Shown here piece after piece: positions 11,032-25,800 of a stretch of 64,000 nucleotides of DNA (positions are counted from its first letter, which is position 1; each line of letters opens with the position of its first letter). Made by a program: the position numbers and the translations under genes. The stretch covers positions 3,087,353-3,151,352 of the forward strand of contig CM069442.1 in NCBI GenBank assembly GCA_035610835.1, written 5' to 3'. Origin of the DNA: Ophiura sarsii. Lineage: Eukaryota > Echinodermata > Ophiuroidea > Amphilepidida > Ophiuridae. The notes beneath the pieces are model-generated. The model saw nothing but the letters and a program-made list of their open reading frames with translations. It was not told where the DNA came from and did no database searches.

Positions 11032-13219
11032 AGTACTATGAATTAATTTTTAACAAACAGAAATAATGTTACGATCCAAAGTTGATGTTGCAATGGTAAC
11101 AAGCAAGCAACTGACAAAGCAGTACAATGGACCCATACTGTTTACGCTGGTTTAGTGGTGCGTGGATATGAGAATGCTGTAATATATGTACACAAAGGTA
11201 ACAGGACACAAGTATATTAATGAGCAGATTGCCATTTAATGATTAGCTGCAGCATTGCATAATGCCCCAGTGAGCAATTATTAGCTCAACATTTGCCCAA
11301 ACTTATCTTCTAAGCGTTGACTAACATCTTTAGAAGACACGTTTGGGGCAGAAAATGAAGCTAGTGTGTGCTTGGTTTGTGGCTTTACTAACCATATTTT
11401 GTTCATTGAATGCACAACTACCAAAGTGTTATTCATGTCCAATGTTGCCCATGTCAGGGTAGAAATTATAAATTATTTCAAGCTAGAACCTTTGGTCAGC
11501 TGATATTGTGAACATTGATGAATGAAAATGTACAGTTGTCCTAAATTTGTAATCATGTTTGGACATAAATATGTAATAATAGGGTAGATGGGGGATAGTT
11601 GAAACATTGAGATTCCTTTCAGACATTAATTTACAAGTATTGCCTCCCAACCAAGTCAGTGTACCCATCAGTTGCCATCCACCAATGGCAGGCAGCTGCT
11701 ATACACGGATACACAGTGTGGTAGGATTTTAATATAAATTAATTATATGCCTGAAAGCAATGTCTATGTACCAACTAACTTCTCTAAACCATTCTCCAAT
11801 ATTCTGCAATCGAGATACCATGTAATGCTGTGCCTGTGTGCCATGGTCATTTGGACAACATAAGTGCCTGGATGAAGTCAAAAATGAACTATAGTTTAAT
11901 CAGTTCCAAATTGGCGAGAAATATTCGGTTTATAATCCAAGAGAATGCGTGTGATTATGGTTCGGTTCCACGCACATGATTTTAGCAACACGCATTCGGC
12001 ACGCATGTGATGCACAGTGTGCTTGTTGTCTTCACGTACGCACACATCCTTCTGTATTCATTCGCTATGTAAGGAGGCTTTGCCAATTTAGAACTATTCA
12101 AACTATAAAAAGTGTATGGGAGTTTTTTCCTTGAATTAACCTGTGGCATTACACTGCAGTTCGAAGGATAAAAAAGGGTTGTGTACTACGCTGGTTCCCT
12201 GCACCCTGGATCCCCGCGTCAACTCATCCATAGGTGAAGGTATAGGCTTCTCCATTACTTGTGAAATAACGATATCAACACAAGTTGCAGTTGAGGTGAC
12301 ACATCAAATACCGAATGCATTGTCGCGCTGTCATGGGAGCGCGCTACAACATGTGTGTGAAGTCCGTCGCTGTCGTGGGCGCAGAGCAGACACAGTGTAT
12401 TTGGTGCCAATCAGCAGATTTGTTATTGTTCTAAGCGTGACACTGGCATTGACAGAAAATTTATTTGGATTATTTTACGTCATCGCATGCATTGCATGAC
12501 TTTTATACCAGCAAATCAATGTGATGACATGATTTGCACATAACTGCATCTCTGGATGGATGAGTTGTGGGAACCAGTTGTGTACAAGTATATCACCACT
12601 TTTGCTCAATTATTGTATTGCTATATCATTGTAAAAATTTGTGTATGCTCACCTCGTACGAGAGATAACATTCATGTCAACTACCCTATTTCGGCGTTTT
12701 GCTCTTGATTTGCAGGAATCTACGGGCAAATTTGTCCCAGTTCAACACTCTAAATTGTCAGGTTATTCAGATAATTTTAGGCAATAATTTACCTTTTAGA
12801 GTGTATTTGCCTGCTTTACTCATTATAATCTTATGCCAGAAGTGGCCTCAAAATTGTTTATGGACGTACTGATGCAGCTGGTTGTAAATGGTGTACAATT
12901 TTAAGCAATGGAAAATATTTTCTTATGATTATTATGAATTAACTGAATTGTAACCAATGTTATCATTATATTGTTGTAATTATTTCTAATATACACCATT
13001 ATCAGAGTGTTGCCATGGGAGTTGACGTGGCTGTGACAATGTGCCATTCATTTTAATTATGTCAAGTGTGCAAATCATTTGAGGAGACTGTCATTGATTG
13101 TATAATATGTGCACTATATGAAATCCTGTGGTTGCTGGCCATGTTATATGGATATTTTGTTATAACTTATTTCATCAAATTAATTTTTAAACATTTTTGT
13201 TTTGTTGTTTGTTATTCTA
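11032..13219. other. NOLC1 3' UTR and flank, no gene seen
   Basis: AT-rich sequence follows the NOLC1 stop. The 3' UTR end could not be fixed; AATAAA motifs first become plausible only around 13490 and 15045. The open frames near 12143-12499 and 13066-13284 have no recognisable product. Confidence 0.4.
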
Positions 13220-13227
13220 GCCTCAAC

Positions 13228-13374
13228 CAGGGGTCAAAATTCTTTTTTAGGGTTATGAGGGCTATTTTAAGCAAGCCCTTGTAATACATTTTACCCAAGC
13301 CAACATTAGCTCGGAGGGTTATTTTGTGAAAACTGGGGGCTAATCGCCCTTCACCCCATGTATTTTGACCCCTG
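13228..13374. mobile_element. short hAT-like MITE with CAGGGGTC ends
   Basis: The 147 bp element begins CAGGGGTCAAAAT and ends ATTTTGACCCCTG. Flanking 8 bp repeats are GCCTCAAC (13220-13227) and GCCTCAAT (13375-13382), 7 of 8 matching. A relative at 40546-40954 has its right end expanded into a 15 bp array. Confidence 0.75.
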
Positions 13375-13712
13375 GCCTCAATCTTTATCATGTTTCTCCT
13401 TTGATATTTTATTTTTATGTAGAATTAAATGCTAGTACACTGTATAGGAATCAATGAATGTTTCAACTTAGTATTCACCTCTTGTGTAAATAAAATGCCT
13501 CTAATGTTGTTGTATCTCAAGTTAGTGACATCAGCTTATTTGACTGTTGTACGTTCATGTACTACCTGCTGGGCAGTAACATCAGTCTGTGCATACATGT
13601 ACCGTCCATTAACAGTGTAGCATTTATGTTCAAGGGCCAGATTTTTTTTTTATCGTACTGATAATAGCACCAGTCATAAGTGCAATATCAGCCTAATGTC
13701 ACTACATTGAAG

Positions 13713-14100
13713 CCCGGGGGGCCAGTCAAACATAATGGTGTACACATGCGTGACCAAATTTTTTCCAGACACCCCCTAAACAAGATTTACCCTGCAAGCA
13801 AAATTACTCCCTAAACAAGTTTTTAGCGCGCTTTCCTTGCAAATTTTGACCCCTAAACAAGTTCTTGCCCGAATATGACCCCTAAACAAGTTTTGTCTAT
13901 TTAACGGGGAACAAAATAAGTTACCCTAAACACGTTCGACCTGTATTTTAAGCTGGGATTTTAAGCTACCCTTTTTCTTGAAAATCAGCGTTTTTGATAC
14001 CCTTAACGCGTGACGCGTCCAACACTGAAAAAACACCCCTTTTTACGCGTTTTTTTGGTCACGCATGTGTACAACATTATGTTTGACTGGCCCCCCCGGG
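13713..14100. mobile_element. MITE with CCCGGGGGGCCAGTC ends and 8 bp TSD
   Basis: The 388 bp element has roughly 45 bp inverted ends and is flanked by exact CATTGAAG repeats (13705-13712 and 14101-14108). The interior holds several short direct repeats of the form CCCCTAAACAAG. The 8 bp duplication suggests a hAT-like mechanism, although CCCGGG ends are not the usual hAT terminus. Confidence 0.85.
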
Positions 14101-14209
14101 CATTGAAGAAGGTAAATGAACCACAGATACAATGTCAAACCCCTTACATCAATGTTTACAGAGACAGAGGTGTGTGACGTGTGTGTGTGGGGGGGGGGGG
14201 TAGACAAGT

Positions 14210-14580
14210 TCCACCAGTCCCCGAAGTGTCGTCCCGCACCCGCTGAACTAATATACCCAGAATGCATAGCGCGGTCCTCCACTTGGGGACTGGTCACAAA
14301 GCGTGAAAATAGAAGGAGCAAAATAACATCACAATTCCGATATTATTTACGCACATGAATGCGTGGGAATTACCACGCAGATCTGCCGGCACGACGCGGG
14401 CGGGGCTCGGATGAATGTTCTCGCCGCGTGTGCGTAAGTGCCCTACCAAATCGCGTGTTTGTGCAAGCCGCAGCTCGCGCGGTCGTTAAAAAGTGCTCCG
14501 TCATTTGGGCTGGAACATTTCCAGTCGTCACAACAGCAAACGCAGTGGAGTGTATTGTACGACTGGAGGATAAAGTCTAG
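14210..14580. promoter_or_regulatory. CpG-rich patch, possible promoter
   Basis: This patch is markedly richer in GC and CpG than its surroundings. It contains ACCCAGAATGCATAGCGCG (14256-14274), which resembles the ZNF143/Staf promoter motif (CCCAGAATGC...GCG). It is bordered by G-runs at 14189-14200 and 14580-14593. The open frames here (14116-14580) match nothing recognised. A promoter role is inference. Confidence 0.3.
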
Positions 14581-15163
14581 GGGGGGGGGGGGGAGAGGGT
14601 GCTTGTACAAATTCTGATGTTGATTATGAATGCCATCAGTACAAATTATATCCGTCACTAAAATCACAAATTTTATAATGTGTATAAACAAATATTATAT
14701 TACGAAATTTGATCTTTCCCTGATGAGAAGTATTATGTTTTTGTTATTGAAATATGTTACATAGCCAAGTAGACATCTTGAAGTAGTTAACAATATGGTG
14801 GGATAATCATTTTGGGAAACTCTGTAGTAAGCTTACCAGTGTTATCCTATTTACAGTTGAATTGTAGACTAGGGTACTTGCAAAGTAAAATTTACACTGC
14901 AATGCTGTGTATATTTTATGTATAGGTTTTTATCACATATATGAACTTTTCACACAATTCCAAGTCTCGTCCTATGTGTATAATTATATGTGGTTATGTA
15001 TGCATATGGGCAACTGTATAGGCAAACATGAACAATGCTTGCAAAATAAACCAAATGTAAATAATGTATAGTGTGGGATGTATGCTTTCTTAATCAAGTG
15101 TCAGTGGAAAAATAAAACACAATATTTTCAAAAAGTTATGGCCATCAAAATTCATCACATGTA

Positions 15164-15741
15164 CAGGTTGTGTCAAAAAGCGTCCCATGAGGGGGAGGGG
15201 ATAAATACGTATACATCCCATGTGCTTTTGTTTTCAAAAAATAGACTTCTTGGTAATCCATATTACAGTGTAACCTCAATAACACAAAGTTGCATTCTAG
15301 CTTGTGTTAACAGGAATTAGTGTTATACAGTCATTTTATAAGGTAAAAATAAGCTCGGGACTTGACACTTTGCATTAACAGGAATTTTGTGTAAACAGGT
15401 TTTTTTATGAGGTTCCACTGTATTCCTCTATCAAATACTGTTTATCCCATAAAATATCACCCCCTTACTCCCGAGATTTTATCAATTCAGTACCAAAAGT
15501 GTGAATCCCCTTTCGGCCACACTTTTAAACAACTTAGTAGATGAATTTGTATTGATTATATTCAACTGAATGATGATCAAAGAGTTCTCTGCACATGAAA
15601 AGTGACCAAAGCTGAATAGCCTGAGGAGATGTCCCATAATTTGATATGATAGCAAACATGATTATTGCCAATTCACATTCAATCTTTTATATTTTTTAAG
15701 AAGACACGTTTCACATGGGACATGTTTTTTGACACTCCCTG
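15164..15741. mobile_element. mariner-like MITE, TA-flanked
   Basis: The left end, CAGGTTGTGTCAAAAAGCG, mirrors the right end, read inverted as CAGGGAGTGTCAAAAAACA. TA dinucleotides flank both ends (15162-15163 and 15742-15743). A TA target and CAGGGTGTC-like ends are typical of Tc1/mariner (IS630) relatives. It is 578 bp and non-coding. Confidence 0.7.
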
Positions 15742-15763
15742 TAAATGGTCATTGCTTCCTTAA

Positions 15764-16580
15764 AGCAATATACACCTAACTGCCTAACACAAAGTCCCTG
15801 ACCAGGTGCTTGGCTAATCCAAAATTAGTATCGCTACGAAAAATCGGAGATATACATTTCTTGGGCAAATTTCTTCGTAGTTTGATACCTCATTCATAAA
15901 ATTTGAGTGGATATTGTTAGAAAGTTATGATAGTTTAATAGACCACAACTACCAAAACAATTCTTGTACTAAATTGGGTTTCAATGGGATATCCCTGATT
16001 AGTGTGTGATTATGCATTCATCCCATACCTGACTGGTTGAGATAGCACTTAGTGGACAATACAAATCAATGATATCCCATAGGAAACCAATTCTAGTGCA
16101 ACTTTGTTGTCGTTACTTGTGGTTATACTCAGTGGGGTGGGGGGGGGGGGGGGGGGGGGGTGGCCGGGGGGGGGGGGTGGCCGGGCGTAAAATTTTACAA
16201 TATACTGTTTTTGTGTACCACTACATTTTTAAGTGGCGTACCCAGGGTGGGTCAGGACCCCCCTCCTAAAATAACCCTTTTGGTACACATGATGTTCCAT
16301 CGGTACATTTTCGATTTCGACCATGCATTTTTTTTGCTTGTTTAGTGGACAACCACATCGCTACCCACCCCCACTTATCAGGATTTCACGAGCTGGCGGC
16401 AAAAAAACGAGCTTCGGGCTTCGGGCTTGGTCAGCCCCCAGTTAATTTTAATCCTGGATCCGCCACTGATACTATTGAAATCATCAAAACTTCAAAAGTA
16501 TCCATTCGATCTTTATGAATGAGGTATGAAACTATGAAGAAGAAATTTGCCCATCTAATATTTAATATTAGATTTAACCA
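15764..16580. mobile_element. palindromic MITE, copy B, interrupted
   Basis: It shares sequence and inverted-arm layout with 6505-7050. The right arm is split by the G-rich insertion at 16130-16468 and resumes with TACTATTGAAATCATC. Confidence 0.65.
16130..16468. mobile_element. hAT-like insertion with CAGTGG ends
   Basis: Starts CAGTGGGGTGG and ends CCTGGATCCGCCACTG. Only ATACT is an exact flanking repeat (16125-16129 and 16469-16473). Long G-runs lie at 16138-16160 and 16167-16178, and a second internal end-like motif (AGTGGCGTACCCAGGG) near 16232 suggests nesting. Further end fragments of the family (GGTGCNGCCACTG) occur near 16777 and 17299. Confidence 0.6.
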
Positions 16581-16899
16581 AATGTTGACAATTTTAGCAT
16601 AAAACAGCTAAATTTTGTGCGCAAGCGTGCATTTTCATACCAAATTAGTTAGTATTAGACCAAATTTGACCATTTAAGCGTAAAAAGCCACAAAAATGTG
16701 CACACTTCGCGCCCATCATTTTTTTTTCATGGTCCCCCCTAAAAAATTCTTGCCCCCCCAAAAAAATATTGAGGCTGGTGCAGCCACTGCACTCTGGGCA
16801 ATAATCTTAGTTAAATATCACAGGATGTCCAGATGTAACCAGAAACATGTATCTAAAAGAGCATGTGATTGGCATTATGTAATGCATTGCTAGAACTGG

Positions 16900-19800
16900 A
16901 ATCGGTCACTCTCGGTAATCTAATACGGTACACTGATTTCAAGCGGCGAACTGCGGGGACGGACCTTTGGCTGTCCCCTTCGCGTCTGTCGACATCAGCG
17001 ACCGATATTATAGTTAGGTCAAAAACCTCAATTCAGTGACCATTCTCTGGCTAGTATTGGTTTGACGATTGTTTTGACTTATTTGGACCTTTTAGAAAAA
17101 TGGCCGCCATACAGGGGGCCTTAAAATTCAAATTGCTTCAATTAAGATATCCCCATGGCCTATGCAAATTAAGCTAATTTCAGGCCATTTTTACAATACT
17201 TGCCAAAATATTTGCGCACATTTTCCCCAACAATTTTTTTCTACCACATTTTTTCTTCATGGCCCTCCCCCTTTTCCCTCCTAAAATGTTGATGCTGGTG
17301 CCGCCACTGGTCAATCATCCCCCCAATGCCAACAACAAATTTACGCCACTTGATGGTAGACATGGTATAAGTCAATGCACACACTCATATGACCTTTTGT
17401 TAGTTTTCAGTCTCCTGTTTCTACTGGTTTTGTATGACATAAAGGGCTAAAAATAAGTAAGCCCGCCCCCCCCAATAAATTTGATCTCGTTTGTTTGCAT
17501 AACTCTACACACAATTGGATGTTTTGAGAGATTGAAACACTTATGAAAAGAAAAAACACTTGGCTACCCATGCAAAGTTTCCCATTTCAATATCATTATT
17601 ACTTTCCCAAAAATACTGTAGTCATTTTCCAAAAATGATGTTTTCAGAAAAAGTGGCACATTTGATGATCCTATACGAGTTTGTTTGCATAACTCCGGAA
17701 ACAATTACGGTAGGCATTTTGAGAGATTGAAACACTAACGAAAAAGGAAAACGCTTGGCTACCCACACAAACTTTTCCCTTTTCAATACCATGTTTACTT
17801 TTCCCAACTTTTGGTTCCAGCATGGGCACCCAAGGAAAGTCGGAAAGTGAACATGCCCTTTATTTTTTAGCACGATCAAACTTGTACACATGTTTTTCTC
17901 AAAACACCATATTTGGACATACACAGTTCTGGCTCCAAGCCCTCGATATAACATGCCTACCTGGCATAATTTGTTTTAAGTATTTGCCCAAATCTGGCAT
18001 CCATACCTATTCTATCTTTCAATTTATGACAAAAATGACTAATTCATGTGTTCAGACTGAAATGTACACAAATGTCATGCAAATTAGATGTGTTTACATA
18101 TTTGTACACATGCAAGCCATGCACTGCAGACTCTACTGGGATATGGAGGAATGGGTTTGTCTATCAATTGATTATCACATTAGCTGGTAGTAGTTATATG
18201 AACTTCAAAAGGTTGATCCTCTGCACCTATTTCTCACTATGAACTACCTATATATCATGTGATTCAAGATGCAGGAAGTACAGAACCATAATGTGCCAAG
18301 AATCAGATTAACATTTCAAATAACTGCCTCCCCCTTCAATTGGAAGATATGACCTATACTGAAATGGTTAGTTAACTGGTTAAAGTCTGTTAATCTACTA
18401 TAGTGATGTTTTATGAAGCCATATTTGAATGGCGTGAGGGAATCGTCTTTGAATGACTTATACTGTACTTCCAGGTTGGTGCGAGTTTTATCGATGAAAT
18501 AAGCTGAAAGTGAAAAACAGGTTTTCACCAATTGTCAATGTTATGCCATATTGGAACAGATGAAGGTAACTTGGTGAAACTGACATTAAGTAGGAAACAT
18601 GTTGCGGGTATTAGACTTGGACTGTGACGTTATTTAATATTTGTTCAAACCCGGTATAAATCATACTGGGACACCCTGTATTTAAAAATCAATTAATCAC
18701 TGACAAATTACACAACATAAAAGTCAAATAAAACAATGTAACCATCTTTCATGTCAATGTTGTTAGATTTTAATCAACACCATATTTTTTAATAACCTGG
18801 GTATCTTGTTATTCTTCCAAGGCAAGTGTTGTGTGAAGTAGTACATATCTACAATAGCTAATGACACTAGAAAATAGAATAGTAATGGGGAATGCAACAA
18901 CATTTGGTGCAACTGCTGAATTCAACACACAACTAGTCTTGATACAAATATTGCTTTATTAATGCTGTAAAGCTCTATTCCATCTTGTACTTGTTTAGAG
19001 TCTAACATAATTTTCATGGATGTGTGTTGCATTCAATAGTCACACAGGGGGAATACGCCGCATTAGAAGTTAACCATGCCCAACATGCTCCATTGCCTCA
19101 GCAATAAGTCCACACAAATCATAGGGCACATGCTATACACAGCAAAGTTTGAATTCCCCGTGCTGTATGTAGTAAGCCCTGTGATTTGTTTTGACACATT
19201 ACTGGGGCAACAAAATCCTATTACATAACATTTCTATGGTGAACTGTGAACTTCCGGTGTTTCTTTCTCTCAAAATGCAAAAACCCAGTAACAAATCTCT
19301 CATATAAATGAATAGAAGAATGACACAATTGTAATAGAAAATGACACTTCTGCGTTCCATATAATTTCACACACCAAATAGTGGCGCAAAAATATAAATG
19401 GACTATGTAACTGAATGTAAGTAACCACATATACATTTGCACAAAGTGTTCTTAGCTAAAGATATGCTAAGCATGAACTGCAAAGAAATACTGACTTATT
19501 TTTAAAATTAAATATGGTACCTTATACTCATTTTTTCATTTCATCCGCTTGCAAATGTGGAGTTTTGGTCCCAAGACCCCAGATATATACCATATGACTT
19601 ATGGAATTCCATCTTAAAAACAGATATAGTAGAGTAAAGAAAACACCACATTTCAGCACTATTCATACAAGATATATTGGACAAATTAATCTTTGCAAAG
19701 TCAAATCCTTCCCACACCTACTTTGATTAGTAGCCTAAACACCAATTAAAACAGAATCAGATTAAAAATGAGAATGAATCAATTTGATCTACACAAATTT

Positions 19801-22800
19801 CAATATTAACTTTTGAAAATATGAGTTGGGGTGGTTTTTTTTGAGAGAGAGAGAACTTCATGGGTCAGTATTTTTAAAATTATTAAAAAGAGAGAAAACA
19901 AAGTAAATGTTGAGGCAAAATTCATCAAGTTTAAATAATGTGGAAAATCAAAACATTATGTTTAATGCGACTGTTTGGCATGTGAGGAAATGTTTGTTGA
20001 ACAGACATACAGAAGTCTCGCTCGCAAGTCACAATTCTTGCACATGTTGTTTGTTATCACACTATAAACTTGCAATCAACATCGATCAGCTATTAAGGCA
20101 AAGGAACCCGGTTTTATATCAGTCTAATGTGGGAGGGTGGATACATAACAGAACAGCCCATTGTGTGACACATCACCATCATAAGGTACATTCTTGTCGG
20201 CCAAGTTTATTTTAAGATATAAAGCAAAAATTGCTTGTCAAATATCAAGAAAATAAAAAAGAAATACATACCATTTTTGTCTTCCTCATATTTTTGTATA
20301 AACTAGGTATCATTGAAAAGCTTGTTTAAAATGTTGTCAAAATCTCATATTTTCCCCAAAGGTAGAAAAGATTGACCTTTTTTGATGTGATGCGTTACAT
20401 TTGATATACTACTCTACTGGACACTTGCCTGGTTGAAAACTGTCTAACGCTACAAACAAAAAGTGCTCATAACAATGCATTAGTTATAAATACATAACAC
20501 ATTTTAAAGCAAATAGCTATGTAAAATACATATCATTATTTTTTGTTTTGTTTTTTTGTAAGTTTTCTTTCAAAAATATGTCCTCATCCTCAAGTTTTTT
20601 TTATACAAAGCAGTGAGGAATAGTCTACACGGTAACAATACAGTGTTCATCTTATTTGTTTCTACATAAAACATTTAGGTTGACCTTTGACCTAAATAAC
20701 TTAAACATGGGATAGTTAGTTTGAAACCTAGAAATAAGTAAACCCTATACTACATAGTTAAGTCTTCTTCTGCAAACTTCATGACGTCTGAAAGGGATGG
20801 CAATAGGCATGATATTAATTGATTTACTTAACCAAGATAAAACATACTATACAAAGTCAGCGTCATAATGCAATGGACATAATTGCAGCAATGTGATGTA
20901 CGCGCGTAAACCTGGAAGTGCGTACTGGTACCGGACGCTTTCAAAAAATGACCACATGTTCAGATTGGCCAATTGTGAAATCTTCACTCGCATGCATGCA
21001 CGGTTGTTCGCGCATTTCATGCATTTGGACGCAGCTCCGCGAACAGCAACAAAACTGGCTCACATGTAATAGCTTGAATTTCGCCCATAGCATTATGACA
21101 GTGACTATATTTACATTAAATCGTTGAACAATATATATGCGTTTATTGAGTGATTTAAAGGATAATCCAAGATCAAATTTAGTTTGACCTGAGCCACATA
21201 ATACTATTCAGGACATTTTAAACTTGTTAAGTAAAACATTGAATTGAGTCATCTTGTTTTTGAATCACATGCAGCGCATATGACATTCCACTGGCCCAGT
21301 TGTGGTGTGATGCATGATATCAGCGCCACCTCTTTCAACTCATGTTATTTCTAGGTGGTTTTTATGATGGTGATTAGTACTAAATATATTGAGGAAGGAT
21401 ATCAAACAAATACAGTGGCATTTTACATTAATGTCGCTTGTCAAAACTATTGCCCTTTGGTGACATCAACAGTGATGCCACCTTTAGGTCCATAGTTTTA
21501 ACAAGAGCCCTTTATAATAATGGCTGTATATTTGTATCAGAAACTTGCTCCAAAATTTATATTTTGAATTTTACAAATAAGAAGAATTTGAGGTGCTCGT
21601 ATCAGTTGTCAGAACTAATGATTCCAATCTGTTATAAAACCCATCGATAATGATCAATAGAGCGCCATGCAACAAGGGGAACGGTGACATATTTTAGGCA
21701 ATGGTCAATTGCTATTTTGGTCATCAGAGGTGAAGAACATATTGGACCCTTAGTAACCATGGGTTGCAACTAATAACTAACAAAACCTATTTATGGAATG
21801 ACATACAATTCACCTTTTTAAACAATCCCAGAGGATGCTCAATATAAATGCATGACAGATATACAAAATCTGCAGGTAGATGGACATTTCAGGTATGGCC
21901 GGCTAGTCAGGCAGTCAAAGGTATAAAAGGAAAAAATGGAATTTTTTGAAAGATTTTGAAAAATTTCCAAAATGCCATACGTTTCAGGCTTTTTTGAAAT
22001 GTACAAAAAAATTAACAAGTGTTTTTAAAAGCTTTTTTTATTGCCTTAAAAAATGTAGGTCCGTACGCACAAAACAACTTAAACCTGGTCTAACTTTAAA
22101 CTTGGTCTAAATGAAGAGTAATAGTCCTCACAGAAAGGATTTGTTTATGTTTTGACGAGCTGATTCTACATTATTAATGTACTTTATATGTGGCAATACA
22201 TGTTAGTGTTAACTAGGCAACTCTGAATTTACTTTAGGGTGTTGTTAAGAGTATAACAGAATAAAATGGTCCATCCAGAAGGACTATTTATCATTTAGAC
22301 TGGTTAGATTCTAGGTGTTGTTTACAATATGGTGTACTACTTAGTTGTAATTTGCCATTGTGTCATGATCTATTATGTTACGATAACCCTAAGGTCTTGC
22401 TATTTCACCACGTTGCTGGCTGCCATCGCAATCATTGACATGATATGAAATGGCAGGCATACATTCTGGCTGAAGTAGGGACTGTACTGCATGGTACACA
22501 ATGCCTGGAATGATATACCACATCAGAAATAGAAGATTCAAAACTTATAAAATTGATGTTGGCAAGTTTTTAATTGTATCCGTAAGTTTCATGATTTTGA
22601 TGCTAGTGTAGTTAGTGCACAAACTTCATGAGAAAAAAAGATGCTATTTTACAATTGTAATCCTAGATTTTGACCAACAAACGAACATATAGTAATTACT
22701 AGCCTAAATAGAAATAAATAAAAAATCCTGAAGCATAAAAGACATCCACAGAAGGAATCCATTATTGGTTTATAAAACCAGCATTTTGATTGAGCAATCC

Positions 22801-25800
22801 TTCTATTATTTCATACAATCAACCAATCATATACATTGTAAGAAGTGCATTGTGTGTTAGTTTTTTAGCTGAAATCTTTGGTATTCATCGTTGTCATCAG
22901 AAAAGGTTTTTACTCTTAGAATTGTTTAACATGAGAAATATTAACTAATGAAAGGGAGATTGTGGGGTGAGTACCACACCAGTCAATGTCCCTGCTTTTT
23001 TAGAGTTGGGACATTCAGCGTTGCTTGTTATGTGTTTATTTCCCCTTACAGTTGGGACAAGTTCTTTTATTATACTGTAATAAAAGGGATTTTAATTGCA
23101 AGACACACAGAAAGTGTTAAGTACATTATCATCGCTGTTCTGTCAAAACCACGTATCTCCGTCTGGCCCTTCAGCATGTATAAAGTACTTTCTATGTATA
23201 ACCTTTGGGCAGTCTGCTCTGAAACATGTTCAAGGGCCAAAACCTTGTAAGTGCTCTTGCCCCGTATAAAGCAACACTTCCTCTGCACAGCCATTGGGCA
23301 GTTTTACTTCATACACGCCGAGGGCTAGAAAACATACAAGGTTTTGGCAGAACAACGATGTTATATAAATGCTCATACCCAATAACAGTTAACTGCTATA
23401 ATCCATTTGGATCTAACACAATGTTATATCTGTTTGCTTATTTGTTTGTTCATTCCGACAGGGAAATTGATAATAGTGAGGCACTGTACAGTTCCCATAT
23501 AGGTACATTAACCATACAATACCCGCACAGGTACTAGCAGCTGAGTAACCATGATGCCAGGCATATTAAAATGCAGGATGTGTTCTTTTTGAGATACTGT
23601 CATTGATGAAGAGAATGTACAAATCATTGAAGTAGATTTGATCCATTTTCTTATGAATTACTTTATTTTTAGTGACTACATGTTTACACCTGGTTAATTA
23701 TTATAGTACAGTATGATTTTAGAGCATACATACTTTGGCTTCAAGGGCATTACATACTAGCATTACTAGCAAATTCAATAGTTCTTGATGATTTCTTGTC
23801 ATTATCACACAAACCACATATCAAATAGGTGACAGATGGTGTAGCTAATACAACCTCAACATTTGCTGCACCTGATATCCATGCAATTTGAATGTCGTAA
23901 GGTGGAAAGTTATATTGAACAAATCCATGATGTTACTCTCATTTAGATGGTTTTGTCTTTCTGGTTGGAATATGTCTTCAGTAATAGCTTGAAGCAATTG
24001 CTTTTCCCCGCAAGACTTGTTGTCATTTGTCTCCATCAGGATGCCTTGGTGTTATCAGTGGAATCGTAGATGTGAGTTAGAGAATAAATTGCCTCTTGAT
24101 GATTTTGACCCCTGCCTGCCAAATGGCTTCTCTTATCCACCGCTTCTAATTGTCATTCTCTTTATCAAGTATTAGTTGATCCACTGATAATACCAAAACA
24201 ACATGGGAACAAGAATGACAACAAGTATTGCGGGAAAGCAGTGGTTCAAGACATAATGGATTTGTTCAACATAAATGTTCACTAACATTCATTCCTGATG
24301 AACATATTCAAAGATTGTATGTGGTCGATTGAAAATGACAGTAGCTGGCAGCGATTTGTGTTTCATACTCGCAATGAAGCTACTAATAAGATTTCCTGAG
24401 CATGCCACACTTCCCATCACATGACCAATGGCTTTCAGGCTCATGTGTCTACTGGTTCTCATTGACATTACACTGCAATGGAAAGCTTATAACTTTGCTA
24501 ATTGGGGGTCTTGAAGAAAATCCTGCTTCACATAGTTTGTGATATCAATCAATCCACTCCTCTCTTGTGTGACCCTCAATGTTGTTAATTACACCTACAT
24601 GTATTCAACGTTTTAAAAATAAGTTGGGATAAGTGGCTAAATTGTGCCTATATCCCTACCACATATAAAAAGGTAGAGGTCAAGCTGTTAATTACTTTTA
24701 GCCCATGTTTGGCACTGTCCCTTCTGACACAAAGCTGTATGGACACTGCAGTGTTTCTTATAGACTGCACTGTTCTCTGATGAAGCTACTAATAAAACTG
24801 CTTTAACCAATAACAGAAGAGTGTGTAAGGCCCTTTACAATGTTAATAACTATACAATACTGTGGGTTTTACAACGCATAATTCCTGACTCTTGCCAACG
24901 ACCCAGATATAAATCTTTTTTTGCTTTATAAATAAAAAACATGATTTAGTACAAGGGAAACATCATAATATAAAAAATTACATACATTTTACATACATAC
25001 AAATAAAATCAAGAGGGTTGATGCACAAAATAATCATCTGATAGTGTGACATCACTGTACGTCTCAGAAAAAAATGCACCACTTGGACAACAATTTATAT
25101 CTCCTTTTAAAATCTTTTTACTACACCAATCTGTAAGGTGAATATTACGTTCCAAAAAATCATAAACATAAATTAGTAATCTATAGCTATGCAGTATGCC
25201 AATTGTGCGAAAGGTCTTCAAAAGATGACTGTCCACGTTCCCTACTTTGTTATACTTAACTGAATAATACTTGATATGTACATGAGATAAGTCATATGGA
25301 TATCCCATGTGCACCTCATGCATGAGTTTCACATGGATGACTCATGAATTTTATATGTACCGCATATGATGCAGTGCCTATGTACATGAGGTTATATCTT
25401 TTATGTGGCCAGAAGGACATCTAGACGGCAGGGTTTTCTAGATTTTTAAAGTGTTGGCCATAAACTCATAAAATGTAATGAAATATTTCACTCAAAATTC
25501 AGGAATCCATGACAAGACTGCTGCTATTATTTACGTAACATTATTTTCTCTACAGATATCAAATATTAAAATAAACCTGAAGTGTTGCATTTTTTTTCTT
25601 GATACACACTGTAATACCTATCTATGCACTCAAGTAGGTAGTTGGCTATTTACCCATCCACATTTTACTCTAGTAATCGTGTTTATGAACTTTGAACTGG
25701 TTTGAAACCTGAACTAGGATGACCTTTGAACCAGGATGACCTCTGATCCAGGATGACCTTATATCTGGGATGACATCTGAACTGGGAAATTCCTTTAATT

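Noticed and set aside
14116..14580. Open frames in the CpG-rich patch
   Set aside because: Length is expected from GC-rich, stop-poor sequence. There are no domains, and frames on both strands overlap.
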